64,000 nt of DNA from Acheta domesticus. Lineage: Eukaryota > Arthropoda > Insecta > Orthoptera > Gryllidae. This document shows positions 44,301-47,640 of this stretch, piece by piece. The stretch's first letter is position 1; the number at the start of each line of letters is the position of its first letter. The stretch spans positions 156,709,527 to 156,773,526 of the forward strand of contig JAHLJT010009436.1 in assembly GCA_031308135.1 (NCBI GenBank), given 5' to 3'. Position numbers and translations under genes: made by a program. The notes below the pieces were generated by a model. The model ran no database searches, was not told the origin of the DNA, and saw nothing but the letters and a program-made list of their open reading frames with translations.

Positions 44301-46147
44301 ATATGTAAACGATATGCCCTCGTCTATTAAAAATGGAAGAACGGTTCTGTTTGCTGATGACACGAATGTTCTTTGCAAAAAAGAAGCAGTAAATAGTACA
44401 ATTTCAGAAGTTTCAAATTGGTTTAATAATAACAAATTAATTGTTAACGAAAGAAAACTGTTTCAATGCATTTTTGCATCTCAAATCGGAAATCGCATGT
44501 TCCATTGAAAATGAACAATATGCAATTAGCTGATGTTGAGGCAACAAAATTTTTAGGTCTTTCAATTCAATCAAACCTCAAATGGAATGTACATATAACA
44601 GAATTAAACACTAAATTAAGTTCATTATGCTATGCATTCAGAATTCTTTCAAATTCTGTCAGCCTTCATGCAGCTCGTTGCGTTTATTTTGCAAATGTGC
44701 ATTCCGCCTGAGATATGGCATAATATTCTGGGGAAGCTCGTCCTGTAGTATTCAGACCTTCAGATTGCAAAAGAAAATTATTCGAATAATGAAAAAATGC
44801 CTTCCACGTGATTTCTGCAAGCCTCTTTTCATTGAGCTGGGAATCCTACCATTGCCTTGTCTATTTATTTACGAATCTGTAATACTTGTCAAAAATGACC
44901 TACTTAACGGAGGGAACATATTTTCATGCAATATTGATATTTATAATTACAACACACGCCGTAGAAATCACGTGCATCAAGTGTCAGTATCAACAGCTCA
45001 GTACAAGAAATCAACATACAATACATGTACGTTACTTTACAACGCATTGCCAGATGACATAAAACAATTAAAGTCGGTATACAAATTTAAGTTAAATGTA
45101 AAATCTTTTCTGCTGCAAAACTGTTTCTATACAATTAGAGACTATACTGATCGTGAAAAAGAAAAATAATGTAACAAAACAAAGATATATAATGAATTAG
45201 TTATGTTTGCATTGTATACATTTAAAAAAATATTTAATACGCCTGTAACAAGTAATGTACTTCAGCTTCCGGGTCAATGACCCCCATCTCGATCAGGTTT
45301 TTGTCCAGTTTCCCTGATCCATAGAGCAAATGCTGAGATGGCCCCTTGTTTTGCTTCTGGACGTAAATGTAGCTTCATTGTGCGCACGTTTTGTTGAGCA
45401 CTCCTTTTGCTTGTAGTTCATTTACAGTTGAAATAGATTTTCTATAACTCGGGAAAAAACATTTTTCAAATATCTTTATTTTTCTAAAATAATTATTTTC
45501 TAAATTAATTTTTTCGTTTTCGTTTTCGTTTTCGGTTTTTTTTGTTTTTTTTAAATAAAATTCTGGCCCTCAAGAAATGTGCGCAGATAAATTTCTTTCC
45601 CCACACGTCATATACAGTTTTTACTGTTTTTTTTGACTAAATAAATAAATAAATAAATAAACTCTGACTTTGTTCAGAGATAGATCTACATTAAGAAGAA
45701 AGGTACCGAGCCGCTGGACGTGTAGACACAACAATCGGTGATTGTTGCACAAGCGTTAACTTGCCGGCGCGGTATGTTAGACCGCGATACCAATTAAAGG
45801 TAAAAATGTCGGAAAAATGCTTTGAGTCGATTTCTCTTTAACCAAAGAAATTTTTAATATGTATCCTAGAGTCGTATTAATAATTATTTTATAATGTCAT
45901 CAACGGAGATAAACAGAGTTTTGATAACTATGTGCTGACAACAATGTACAAAAATGTATTACATTAACATGACAATGCATTGCGTTCTGTTGCAGGGAAA
46001 AGTCTAAGTTCCGCTGGGTACGAGAAATGGGACAGTAAGGAGCCTGACAGAAATCTCAATTGTGGTGTCGCAACTATCAGAGGCCTGCTGGGAACTGGAA
46101 ATTGCAAACTTAAGAGAGAGTATATTTGCGAACTTAGGAGAAAATAA
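2131..46147 (+). CDS. Secreted tandem C-type lectin with four CTLDs (5'-partial gene, ten exons)
   Basis: Joined exons: 2131-2257, 3262-3386, 3608-3791, 10595-10739, 15176-15441, 17699-17843, 20413-20681, 28133-28283, 31723-31973 and 45996-46147. They total 1815 nt, an open frame of 604 codons plus stop. All introns are GT-AG. Phases run 1, 0, 1, 2, 1, 2, 1, 2, 1 and every junction keeps the frame. Each CTLD shows the block W-E-x-A-R-x-x-C-x-x-E-G-A, then a W-x-G-F-D-D motif, then C-G-V-A, then (in three of four) G-x-C, then Y/F-I/V-C-E. This matches the insect hemolymph LPS-binding protein and C-type lectin family, which are secreted pattern-recognition proteins that bind bacterial surface glycans. 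Most family members I know have one or two CTLDs; four is unusual. The signal peptide exon is not in the window. An alternative is that the exon pairs are mutually exclusive cassettes, or that more than one gene is present. The perfect phase chain and the absence of stops or start exons between modules favour one gene. Confidence 0.72.
2485..2663. mobile_element. Small pogo/Tigger-like MITE (179 bp)
   Basis: Starts CAGTAAACCCTCATTA and ends with the inverse TAATGAGGGTTTACTG. The left flank is TA; the right flank has decayed. CAGT termini with a CCCT block and TA targets are typical of pogo/Tigger members of Tc1/mariner. It lies in the intron between lectin exons A and B and has no coding content. 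Confidence 0.65.
3262..3386 (+). CDS. Lectin gene exon B: linker and first strand of CTLD1
   Basis: The exon has 125 nt, phase 1 in and phase 0 out, with donor GTAAGT. It encodes about 41 residues ending GYISIAGLGFYK. This corresponds to the GY...LGFYR/K segment that precedes the His-Arg pair in CTLD2 and CTLD4. In those domains the segment is fused to the following block; here a phase-0 intron of about 220 bp splits it. An in-frame ATG sits at 3246 just before the acceptor, but nothing signal-peptide-like follows it, so splicing from exon A is the better model. Confidence 0.68.
3608..3791 (+). CDS. Lectin gene exon C: CTLD1, first half
   Basis: Acceptor TTTTTTGCCGCAG, then GTG CAC CGC GAG; donor GGTAAGT; 184 nt, phase 0 in and phase 1 out. 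It encodes VHREKVKWEKARRVC followed by the helix-2 block EGAHL and the core WAGFDDYSAEGEF. The first CTLD cysteine (RRVC) is present. The exon ends Leu-His-G, where the other three domains have Asp-G, so the Asp is replaced by His. It is strongly GC-rich compared with the flanking introns, as are the other first-half exons. Confidence 0.85.
3792..4630. other. Intron sequence, nothing assigned
   Basis: AT-rich intron after lectin exon C. Short pieces beginning aaactagtggtgctat (3809) and aaactagtggcac (4419) resemble one terminus of the Helentron-like repeat and may be minimal fragments. No coding features seen. Confidence 0.3.
4640..4875 (+). mobile_element. Fragment of the Helentron-like repeat (ACTAGT end)
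   Basis: This stretch aligns by eye with the last 200 bases of the copy at 52520-53312: a caatagatg...ggca segment, gaatagaaaac, then tcattctgtaacacca. It is diverged and truncated. Orientation is the same as the 52.5 kb copy. Confidence 0.45.
5060..5445 (-). pseudogene. 3' coding end of a Jockey/I-type LINE (zinc-knuckle tail), split from 9262-9955
   Basis: Read on the minus strand, this encodes the standard C-terminal tail of RNase H-bearing insect LINEs: an R-L-R-I-G-H-F-N-L motif followed by C-P-K-C-x5-6-T-x-x-H-L-V-L-E-C-P (the CCHC tail). Frames are broken. It directly continues the RNase H fragment at 9262-9955 once the Helentron-like insertion between them is ignored. Non-functional. 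Confidence 0.65.
6085..8065 (+). pseudogene. piggyBac-family transposase (DDE_Tnp_1_7), broken
   Basis: Family blocks are visible in order. An acidic N-terminus is followed by a Lys run from an AAG/AAA repeat. Then come YWAKKILYSNEITKVMSRNR, LLLSNWHFTDNE and ETLVPFRGRL, a K-F-G-V-K-L-F block in a shifted frame, an LLDVGRTIS/DNYYTS block split by an insertion, LVGTLRKNRKGNPK, and a C-terminal cysteine cluster R-R-R-C-A-S-C. The reading frame shifts several times. A 40-bp direct duplication (cagcagttgtcatggaac, twice near 7090-7150) and a LINE tail at 7180-7464 break it further. No intact protein can be made. Confidence 0.8.
7180..7464 (+). mobile_element. CR1-type LINE 3' tail inserted in the piggyBac gene
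   Basis: Nearly the same sequence as the last 290 bases of the LINE at 45365-45658: atgtagcttcactgtgcgca, then ttctataactcgggaaaaa, ending in taaata repeats. It sits between the codons for G-R-T-I-S and D-N-Y-Y-T-S of the piggyBac transposase, so it is a clean 5'-truncated LINE insertion. Confidence 0.8.
9262..9955 (-). pseudogene. RNase H region of a Jockey/I-type LINE
   Basis: On the minus strand the frame reads through a typical LINE RNase H domain: YAHGAKRDGKSGCAVYI, then TESMSTFKAIENRH in a D-S-x-S-like block, then KLEFVWIPSERAIAGNEKAD, which matches the V-W-I-P-S-H-x-G-I-x-G-N-E-x-A-D signature with His changed to Glu. Two frames are used. The C-terminal part of the same LINE is at 5060-5445. 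Inactive. Confidence 0.72.
9960..10540 (-). mobile_element. Probable solo LTR (minus orientation), limits uncertain
   Basis: On the minus strand a GC-rich segment has a TTTAAA promoter-like box (complement of 10344-10349) and, about 320 bases later, two closely spaced AATAAA signals (complements near 9997 and 10014). This order, promoter then polyadenylation signal, is that of an LTR. I could not settle the TG/CA ends or a target duplication. It ends just before the acceptor of lectin exon D. Confidence 0.4.
10595..10739 (+). CDS. Lectin gene exon D: CTLD1, second half
   Basis: It opens after TTTTGCTCAG and ends CAC-AG before GTAAAC; 145 nt, phase 1 in and phase 2 out. It encodes the C-terminal half of the CTLD: an AGYTSWAADEPE segment, then RCGVASVNGRLGSGNC and GFICEFHR. 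All three cysteines of this half are present. The EPN calcium motif is degenerate (EPE) and the WND motif is absent. The stretch 10000-10590 before it belongs to an LTR-like repeat and intron. Confidence 0.87.
10740..11673. other. Intron sequence up to assembly gap
   Basis: AT-rich, no recognisable coding. 11550-11673 is less AT-rich and may be part of a repeat that continues past the gap. I could not name it. Confidence 0.3.
11674..11773. other. Assembly gap (100 N)
   Basis: Run of exactly 100 N, a placeholder length rather than a measured one. Confidence 0.99.
11943..11985. repeat. GT dinucleotide microsatellite
   Basis: (GT)n with one GC interruption, just upstream of the foldback element. 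Confidence 0.85.
12139..12197. promoter_or_regulatory. Cluster of three TGACGTCA palindromes (left arm, copy 1)
   Basis: Perfect CRE/ATF-type octamers at 12139-12146, 12158-12165 and 12190-12197, each within ctgTGACGTCAcaagg. TGACGTCA is the consensus site for CREB/ATF bZIP factors. The right arm has four (13910, 13942, 13961, 13980). Function here is inference. Confidence 0.55.
12227..12420. repeat. 37-40 bp minisatellite in left arm of copy 1
   Basis: About five units of gccctggcggcgaagcgtgg followed by aagcgcgcgtgtgctgc or variants, starting at 12227, 12267, 12304, 12341 and 12378. The right arm (13795-13885) has fewer units, so the arms differ in copy number. Confidence 0.75.
15176..15441 (+). 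CDS. Lectin gene exon E: linker plus CTLD2, first half
   Basis: I place the acceptor at TTGATCTTCCCAG|T, because one leading base completes the phase-2 codon left by exon D and the frame is open from there (an in-frame stop lies at 15132). 266 nt, phase 2 in and phase 1 out, donor GGTGAGG. It encodes a short linker, then VGYKAVGDLGFYRAHRDRV, a W-E-T-A-R-R-R-C block, EGAHLAV, and LPSWFWVGFDDFDNAGNYV ending Phe-Asp-G. The exon is extremely GC-rich. The exact acceptor is less certain than the rest. Confidence 0.85.
15485..15690 (-). pseudogene. Fragment of a Jockey-type LINE reverse transcriptase C-terminus
   Basis: Minus-strand reading gives SDLGWSDHIDNTVKKSWRAL, VTRILKHSS and TTLLRPILEYRVACWDRY. 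This is the conserved post-RT region (L-G-W-x-x-H-I ... L-R-P-I-L-E-Y-x-x-x-x-W) of insect non-LTR elements. It starts within 50 bp of the lectin exon E donor. Truncated. Confidence 0.72.
16030..17520 (+). pseudogene. Jockey-like LINE reverse transcriptase, interrupted
   Basis: The 5' piece (16030-16315) shows degraded N-Y-R-P-I-S-L-L-P, a fingers block and a F-L-D-V-E-K motif. After the pogo insertion, 17184-17520 continues with DGSPLSPIPFNTFISDL and ALFGDDTVIFTT. The catalytic F/Y-A-D-D is changed to F-G-D-D. Stops and frameshifts are present. It lies in the intron between lectin exons E and F. Confidence 0.75.
16318..17181 (+). mobile_element. pogo/Tigger-like DNA transposon inserted in the Jockey LINE
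   Basis: Ends CAGTAATCCCT and AGGGATTACTG, followed internally by ATTCGCG on both sides and flanked by TA (16316-16317 and 17182-17183). It is 864 bp. An internal ORF at 16590-16832 encodes a fragment resembling the C-terminal Tigger transposase region (an E-L-x-x-E-E-L-like stretch, YNELIVEELREIISEEN). Too short to be active. Confidence 0.8.
17699..17843 (+). CDS. Lectin gene exon F: CTLD2, second half (one disulfide Cys missing)
   Basis: Acceptor TTTATTTATAG, donor GGGTGAGT; 145 nt, exactly the length of exon D; phase 1 in and phase 2 out. It encodes SNAGVYSSFAPKEPDPNLHC, then GVARGDALLGTGSWTVKREY and ICEL. Where the other three domains have a cysteine after G-[ST]-G-[NT], this one has Trp (TGG rather than TGC). 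The canonical inner disulfide partner of the H-C-G-V cysteine is therefore missing. The remainder matches CTLD4 closely, so this is a real exon with one changed key residue. Confidence 0.85.
17844..18993. other. Intron sequence, nothing assigned
   Basis: AT-rich intron after lectin exon F. Only chance ORFs on the minus strand (18030-18393), with no family resemblance. Confidence 0.3.
18994..19881. mobile_element. 888-bp element with TIRs and repeated AATATGAGA motif
   Basis: Terminal inverted repeats GGGGAGGAGGTAGAAATATG and the inverse of GGGTAAGAGGTAGCAATATG, flanked by TA on both sides. TAATATGAGAC or its complement recurs inside (near 19207, 19461, 19498, 19841, 19860). No transposase. 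A TA target duplication suggests Tc1/mariner-like mobilisation, but the termini are not ones I can assign. Confidence 0.65.
20305..20351. repeat. (AAT)n microsatellite
   Basis: About 15 AAT units just upstream of lectin exon G. Confidence 0.95.
20413..20681 (+). CDS. Lectin gene exon G: linker plus CTLD3, first half
   Basis: Acceptor AATGGCTTGCAG|A; one leading base completes the phase-2 codon. 269 nt, donor GGTAGGT in phase 1. It encodes a Pro/Ser/Thr-rich linker (AKPPTASPSPTPPTGYV), then the CTLD block NVHRDKASWETARRRCEKEG and LPSWFWLGFDDFTDEGEYV ending Leu-Asp-G. The linker may act as a flexible hinge between CTLD2 and CTLD3. An AAT microsatellite lies about 60 bp upstream of the acceptor. 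Confidence 0.86.
20682..21782. other. Intron sequence, nothing assigned
   Basis: AT-rich intron after lectin exon G. No convincing coding or repeat structure seen by eye. Confidence 0.3.
22080..22321 (+). pseudogene. hAT transposase C-terminal (dimerisation) fragment
   Basis: The frame through 22199 reads VVAEDSGVELDPMVIAASKY, APVTSVDVELSFSQFKAILR, a stop codon, then SFEFENLKKVVVCNCN. The A-P-V-T-S-V-D-V-E-x-S-F-S block followed by F-x-x-E-N-L-K is the hATC signature of a common insect hAT lineage. One premature stop; the rest of the transposase is gone. Confidence 0.72.
22820..24425 (+). pseudogene. Non-LTR reverse transcriptase (RTE-like), nested in the hAT element
   Basis: Blocks in order: KNGKAPGPG before the 100-N gap; LPKDFRKGYISNIYKKG; VFGKILKIRLERDLI; QSGFRAGRSCIDNVFSIRQI; a F-I-x-L-R-K-A-Y-D-T-V-P block; HFADDQVVFAEDEDDAL with an intact A-D-D; and a tail MQRMNGECW...W typical of the LINE C-terminus. 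Several frameshifts and stops. Clade assignment is tentative. Confidence 0.75.
23036..23135. other. Assembly gap (100 N)
   Basis: Exactly 100 N, inside the RTE-like reverse transcriptase. A short missing piece would fit the domain order. Confidence 0.99.
24680..25930 (-). pseudogene. Remnant of an unnamed repeat-encoded arthropod protein
   Basis: Minus-strand frames, read from 25930 down to 24680, show a series of motifs I recognise from a protein family repeated in many arthropod genomes but cannot name: FTDASKRSLKYVRFY (25540-25600); a Y-R-E-H-M-C-L-C-D-F-K-V stretch (near 25440); LVDEPVILLPPLHIKFELMK with Q-F-V (25200-25270); and a degraded R-F-H...L-E...D-Y-C-W-L-L-like block (24700-24840). 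Frames change repeatedly, so it is a pseudogene. Function is unknown to me. Confidence 0.5.
26600..27650 (-). pseudogene. Jockey-like LINE reverse transcriptase remnant
   Basis: The minus strand encodes a fingers region with ANVKQLIKKVQNKSCPGIDT and TNLALKHLSRNAL (27000-27200), preceded by an EN-RT spacer with RHFKNPILRDILI (27393-27540). A degraded P-S-S-Y-R-x-I-S-L-L-P-A block follows near 26860. Multiple frame breaks; no palm motif remains. It is in the intron before lectin exon H. Confidence 0.65.
28133..28283 (+). CDS. Lectin gene exon H: CTLD3, second half
   Basis: Acceptor AAACTCTTACAG, donor AGGTAAGG; 151 nt, phase 1 in and phase 2 out. It is six bases longer than exons D and F. It encodes DTGYMKWASNEPTRDLNC, GVAKTHGLLGTGTC and REYVCEWDKPR. 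All three cysteines of the half are present. The extra two residues (DKP before the terminal Arg) start the linker to CTLD4. The preceding intron (about 7.4 kb) holds a hAT element and two LINE remnants. Confidence 0.86.
28284..28599. other. Intron sequence, nothing assigned
   Basis: AT-rich, no structure seen. Confidence 0.3.
28600..29160. repeat. Degenerate tandem repeat, about four units of 130-160 bp
   Basis: The units share a pattern: acgaaaattctgg, then g-g-tacaaa, then atgattta-aatggtt-c, then a ggtggcggtg-like block. Starts are near 28618, 28777, 28906 and 29040. Divergence is high and there is no coding frame. Confidence 0.55.
29161..29700. other. Intron sequence, nothing assigned
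   Basis: AT-rich, only chance ORFs. Confidence 0.3.
29704..31151 (-). mobile_element. Helentron/HINE-like repeat, most complete copy (about 1.45 kb)
   Basis: Runs from actagtggtgctacggaatg to gtatacgtaggtatacggga. Read on the minus strand it begins with an inverted pair around CTTTCCCGTATACC...GTGTACGGGAAAG, has an internal (GACG/GACA)n tract near 30880-30910, two diverged 310-bp internal repeats, a second CTTTCCCGTAT-like block, and ends GTAGCACCACTAGT with a short GTGC...GCAC hairpin. No coding capacity. Other copies: 5450-9280, 33461-37068 and 52520-53312. Confidence 0.6.
31152..31722. other. Intron before lectin exon I
   Basis: Includes a short local repeat at 31490-31550 (caccttgagaattcaccgtt, gtaccttgagaatttaccgt). 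No gene. Confidence 0.3.
31723..31973 (+). CDS. Lectin gene exon I: linker plus CTLD4, first half
   Basis: Acceptor GTGACGCAG|G, donor GGTGAGT; 251 nt, phase 2 in and phase 1 out. It starts with a polyproline linker (EPPPPSVYPPGYAKIHDLGV), followed by YKVHRDRVAWETARRICEAE and LPSWFWLGFDDFDNPGKYI, ending Leu-Asp-G. It is the most conserved of the first-half exons relative to CTLD2. It is GC-rich in a strongly AT-rich intronic setting. Confidence 0.87.
32270..32345 (-). mobile_element. Terminal fragment of the Helentron-like repeat
   Basis: agcattacataactttccctatactatacg...tacgggaat matches the other end of the family. About 75 bp remain. Confidence 0.5.
32346..33460. other. Intron with two GC-rich patches, unassigned
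   Basis: GC-rich patches at 32385-32550 and 33160-33350 stand out in AT-rich intron. Neither encodes anything I recognise in any frame. They could be parts of unrecognised repeats. Confidence 0.3.
33461..37068 (-). mobile_element. Helentron/HINE-like repeat interrupted by a Mutator-like foldback
   Basis: Same ends as the 29.7 kb copy (actagtggtgctatagaatt at left; cgtacgtatacgggaaagta at right). The repeat is interrupted at 34275-36276 inside the conserved gggtacatttagcactatcc segment. An internal GACG tract lies near 36815. Confidence 0.6.
34275..36276. mobile_element. Mutator-like foldback element with 9-bp TSD and GC-rich cargo
   Basis: Termini AGGTGCGTCAAGCTGGAAC and the inverse of AAGTGCGTCAAGCTGGAAC. 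A perfect 9-bp duplication TACATTTAG flanks it (34266-34274 and 36277-36285). Inverted arms of about 330 bp hold two internal sub-repeats each, with aattaattgcca blocks and ttcagggcgaaaac. Beyond these the left side has three tandem 164-bp units (34592, 34755, 34919) and the right side one inverted unit (35800-35960). The core 35344-35780 is GC-rich and unlike the arms. A 9-bp duplication with long inverted repeats fits the Mutator superfamily; no transposase is present. Confidence 0.75.
37270..38195 (+). pseudogene. LINE ORF1 with SGNH hydrolase/esterase-like domain
   Basis: Block I is LILADSHGRQ (Ser nucleophile), block III is IIIGGQNDI (G-x-N-D), and block V is FTRHGLHLN with the catalytic-type His. 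Such an esterase-like ORF1 is known from CR1-type LINEs, where it is thought to bind lipid or RNA. One frameshift near 37740 separates blocks III and V. The N-terminal part (37270-37446) is basic and proline-rich in the same frame as block I. The C-terminal 60 residues are Pro/Ser/Thr-rich. Confidence 0.75.
38242..38781 (+). pseudogene. LINE ORF2, apurinic-type endonuclease domain
   Basis: APE endonuclease motifs are visible: IMHHNVQSVSNK (the N of block I), FCFTEHWLS (catalytic Glu), YGGSCIYIRN, CIYRPP and VVCGDFNIDFL. The final motif, GYSDHDAQI, is in the next frame at about 38890, so one indel in the A-rich run at about 38740 disrupts it. It cuts target DNA to prime reverse transcription in active family members. 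Confidence 0.82.
38766..40060 (+). pseudogene. LINE ORF2, reverse transcriptase 5' part
   Basis: Continues from the endonuclease in a shifted frame. It contains GYSDHDAQI, a long linker, then KLKNKYSSGLDEFPDCLLK, IKPLFKKGNKNDIQNYRPIS, LLSVFSKILERL, QHGFRKSKSTETAI and the first catalytic Asp block FLDLSKAFDVIDHKIL. The frame runs into the foldback element at 40061 and then reads its GC-rich arm, so the tail of the ORF ending at 40136 is not LINE sequence. Confidence 0.85.
41549..41989 (-). pseudogene. Virus-like protein fragment with D-A-x-x-K-x-Y-V-D repeats
   Basis: The minus-strand frame ending at 41549 contains two copies of a short motif, DAANKAYVDRNI and DAATKGYVDDKI, about 45 residues apart, and ends in Leu-Leu-stop. 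An AATAAA lies about 100 bases beyond the stop (complement near 41438), just before the terminal inverted repeat begins. The upstream part (41850-41989) is in another frame, so there is one frameshift, and the gene enters the gap. D-A-x-x-K-x-Y-V-D repeats are common in phage tail-fibre-like and appendage proteins. I infer a structural gene of a Polinton-type virus-like element. The family is not certain. Confidence 0.5.
41990..42989. other. Assembly gap (1000 N)
   Basis: Exactly 1000 N, a placeholder. The ORFs reported across it are artefacts. Confidence 0.99.
44106..45169 (+). pseudogene. LINE ORF2, reverse transcriptase 3' part and C-terminus
   Basis: Resumes after the insertion with KLPSYGIRGIALDWITSYLK, then GVPQGSILGPILFLLYVNDM and the catalytic VLFADDTNVL. 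Two frameshifts follow (near 44500 and 44700) before the C-terminal region ending LLQNCFYTIRDYTDREKEK and stop. The A-D-D motif is intact. The same C-terminal sequence recurs at 63580-63678. Confidence 0.85.
45659..45995. other. Intron remainder before the last lectin exon
   Basis: No repeat or coding feature recognised. Confidence 0.3.
45996..46147 (+). CDS. Lectin gene terminal exon J: CTLD4, second half and stop
   Basis: Acceptor TTCTGTTGCAG; 152 nt including TAA at 46145-46147; phase 1 in. It encodes LSSAGYEKWDSKEPDRNLNC, GVATIRGLLGTGNC, REYICELRRK and stop. All three cysteines are present. EPD stands where canonical mannose-type CTLDs have EPN, and no WND triad follows, so calcium-dependent sugar binding of the classic kind is doubtful. 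The preceding intron is 14 kb and holds two Helentron-like copies, a full CR1-type LINE and a foldback element. The 3' UTR follows. Confidence 0.88.
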
Positions 46148-46400
46148 GTGTGTTTGTTATGATAATTATATTGCATTTTTTAATTGTACAATGTTAATAT
46201 AGAATTTAAAAGAAGGGCTCGTTAGAATATATTTATATGCCACGAAACTGAAATTGAGGAATAAGGAAGTATCTGTAACGCCATTAGAACTAGTATAAGT
46301 TTGTAAGAGACTTTATATATATTAAATAATATTGATTTTGACGGTGGTATGTAATGTTTTAGTTACCACTGACTGTACATAAAGGACTAAATAAAACTAT
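46148..46400 (+). other. 3' UTR of the lectin gene with candidate poly(A) signal
   Basis: AT-rich sequence after the stop codon. The first canonical AATAAA is at 46390-46395, about 240 bases after the stop. Sequence from roughly 46370 onward resembles the 3' tail of the CR1-type LINE at 45240, so the signal may come from an inserted LINE tail. I see no other AATAAA between the stop and this point. Confidence 0.45.
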
Positions 46401-46690
46401 GATAAGAATTGTATCTCAGCTTCTTGGTCAACAGCCTCCATCTTTTTGTTTTGTTTCCCTAATCTTTTGAGCAAATGTTGAGATGACCCGTTGTTTTGCT
46501 TCTGAACATAAATCTAGCTTCACTGTCTGCGTATGTTTCCTTGAGCTCATTAGGGAATGCAGTTATTCAAATAATCATTCTCCGTTTTCTCGCGGCACTT
46601 GAGTCGATTCCGCCACGAAGGACGTGGTACGGGATAATACCCAAAATCTGTAGCTGATTTACCTTCGCAAATTCTTTTTATTGCACTGGA
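46370..46690 (+). mobile_element. CR1-type LINE 3' tail at the end of the lectin gene
   Basis: aattgtatctcagcttcttg, gagcaaatgttgagatgacc and cgttgttttgcttctg match the tails at 45250, 51035 and 63750. Its last part (ttattcaaataatcattctc, then ctgatttacc) matches the 51 kb and 63 kb tails rather than the 45 kb one, so there are at least two subfamilies. 5' limit approximate. Confidence 0.65.
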
Positions 46691-47640
46691 GAGAATATTT
46701 TCAAATCAGTTTTGCAGAAACCTCTCGTTGCTGCTTGATGGAAAGATATGGGTGAGTTACTCCGATGCATCGATTTTTGCGCGTTCTGCGCAGCACCAGT
46801 TTGCGTCACGAACCACGTGACCACAACACGGGCACTTCGTTTGAATAACCAGACCATACGCTCGGCGCCGTGTTGCATGGAGGGGAGAAGTGTTGAGAAA
46901 CATTTTGAAAGTGGCATAAAATGACAATTTTCAACGGTAACCAACCAAAATTAACGCGATGAAGGTGTAAAAGATGCAATATTTAAAAAGAATCTTCATA
47001 TATGTTCCAATGACTTGTAACAAGGTTATAATTTTGGTGTCTAGCTGCATTTAAAATTGCTGCTAATATTGTGACGCAAACTGGTGCTTGAAGCTCATTG
47101 TCTGAAGACGGATATGATGCGTGACGGTCCCCCTGGCTATCTGTACTCATAATACAACTTAATATGGTATGTGAATTGGAGTAGAGATCCCAAGGTTTGA
47201 GAAACCCTGCACAGATTGCACGTCTTCCCATAGTACGTCACAGTTATCTGTTTTAGACGTTAAATATACAAATAAATTTATTAATAATAAAGTTCCTCTG
47301 CCAGTTATCTAAATGTAATAGTGCCGAGAGCCCCGGCAGCGGCGAGCGCACAGGCAACATCTTACTGCTCGAGCATTCCAGTGATTGGGAGATCGCTGGT
47401 TCGATTTCGGCAAGGTGCCAGAAGTTTATTTGATGTTTTAAATATCATTGATAAGTTTGTGCCACCCCTGCCGGAATTGAATACATATTGACAAGTAGAT
47501 ACGATTTTTCTCCAAATCTCGGATAACTATATTCGGTTTGTCTGCCGCTATCGTGCGACCAGTTTGGATTTGTTGCTCATACAATGTTGTACACAATCCA
47601 ACAGACGTCGCCGGCTTTGGTGAGTGTACATACCACTTGG
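46691..47640. other. Intergenic, nothing firmly assigned
   Basis: Chance ORFs on the minus strand (46678-46944, 46983-47231). The stretch 47325-47425 has A-box-like and B-box-like words (see findings). No gene recognised. Confidence 0.3.

Larger units (their letters stand above)
37080..45658 (+). mobile_element. CR1/L2-type LINE, near full length, split by a foldback element
   Basis: Order: 5' region, ORF1 with SGNH-esterase-like motifs (37270-38195), ORF2 with APE endonuclease and reverse transcriptase (38242-40060 and 44106-45169), then a 3' UTR ending in (TAAA)n at about 45658. Removing the insert 40061-44099 and one copy of the GATCTT duplication restores a continuous reverse transcriptase segment. 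At least three frameshifts make it inactive. It occupies the last intron of the lectin gene. Confidence 0.85.
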
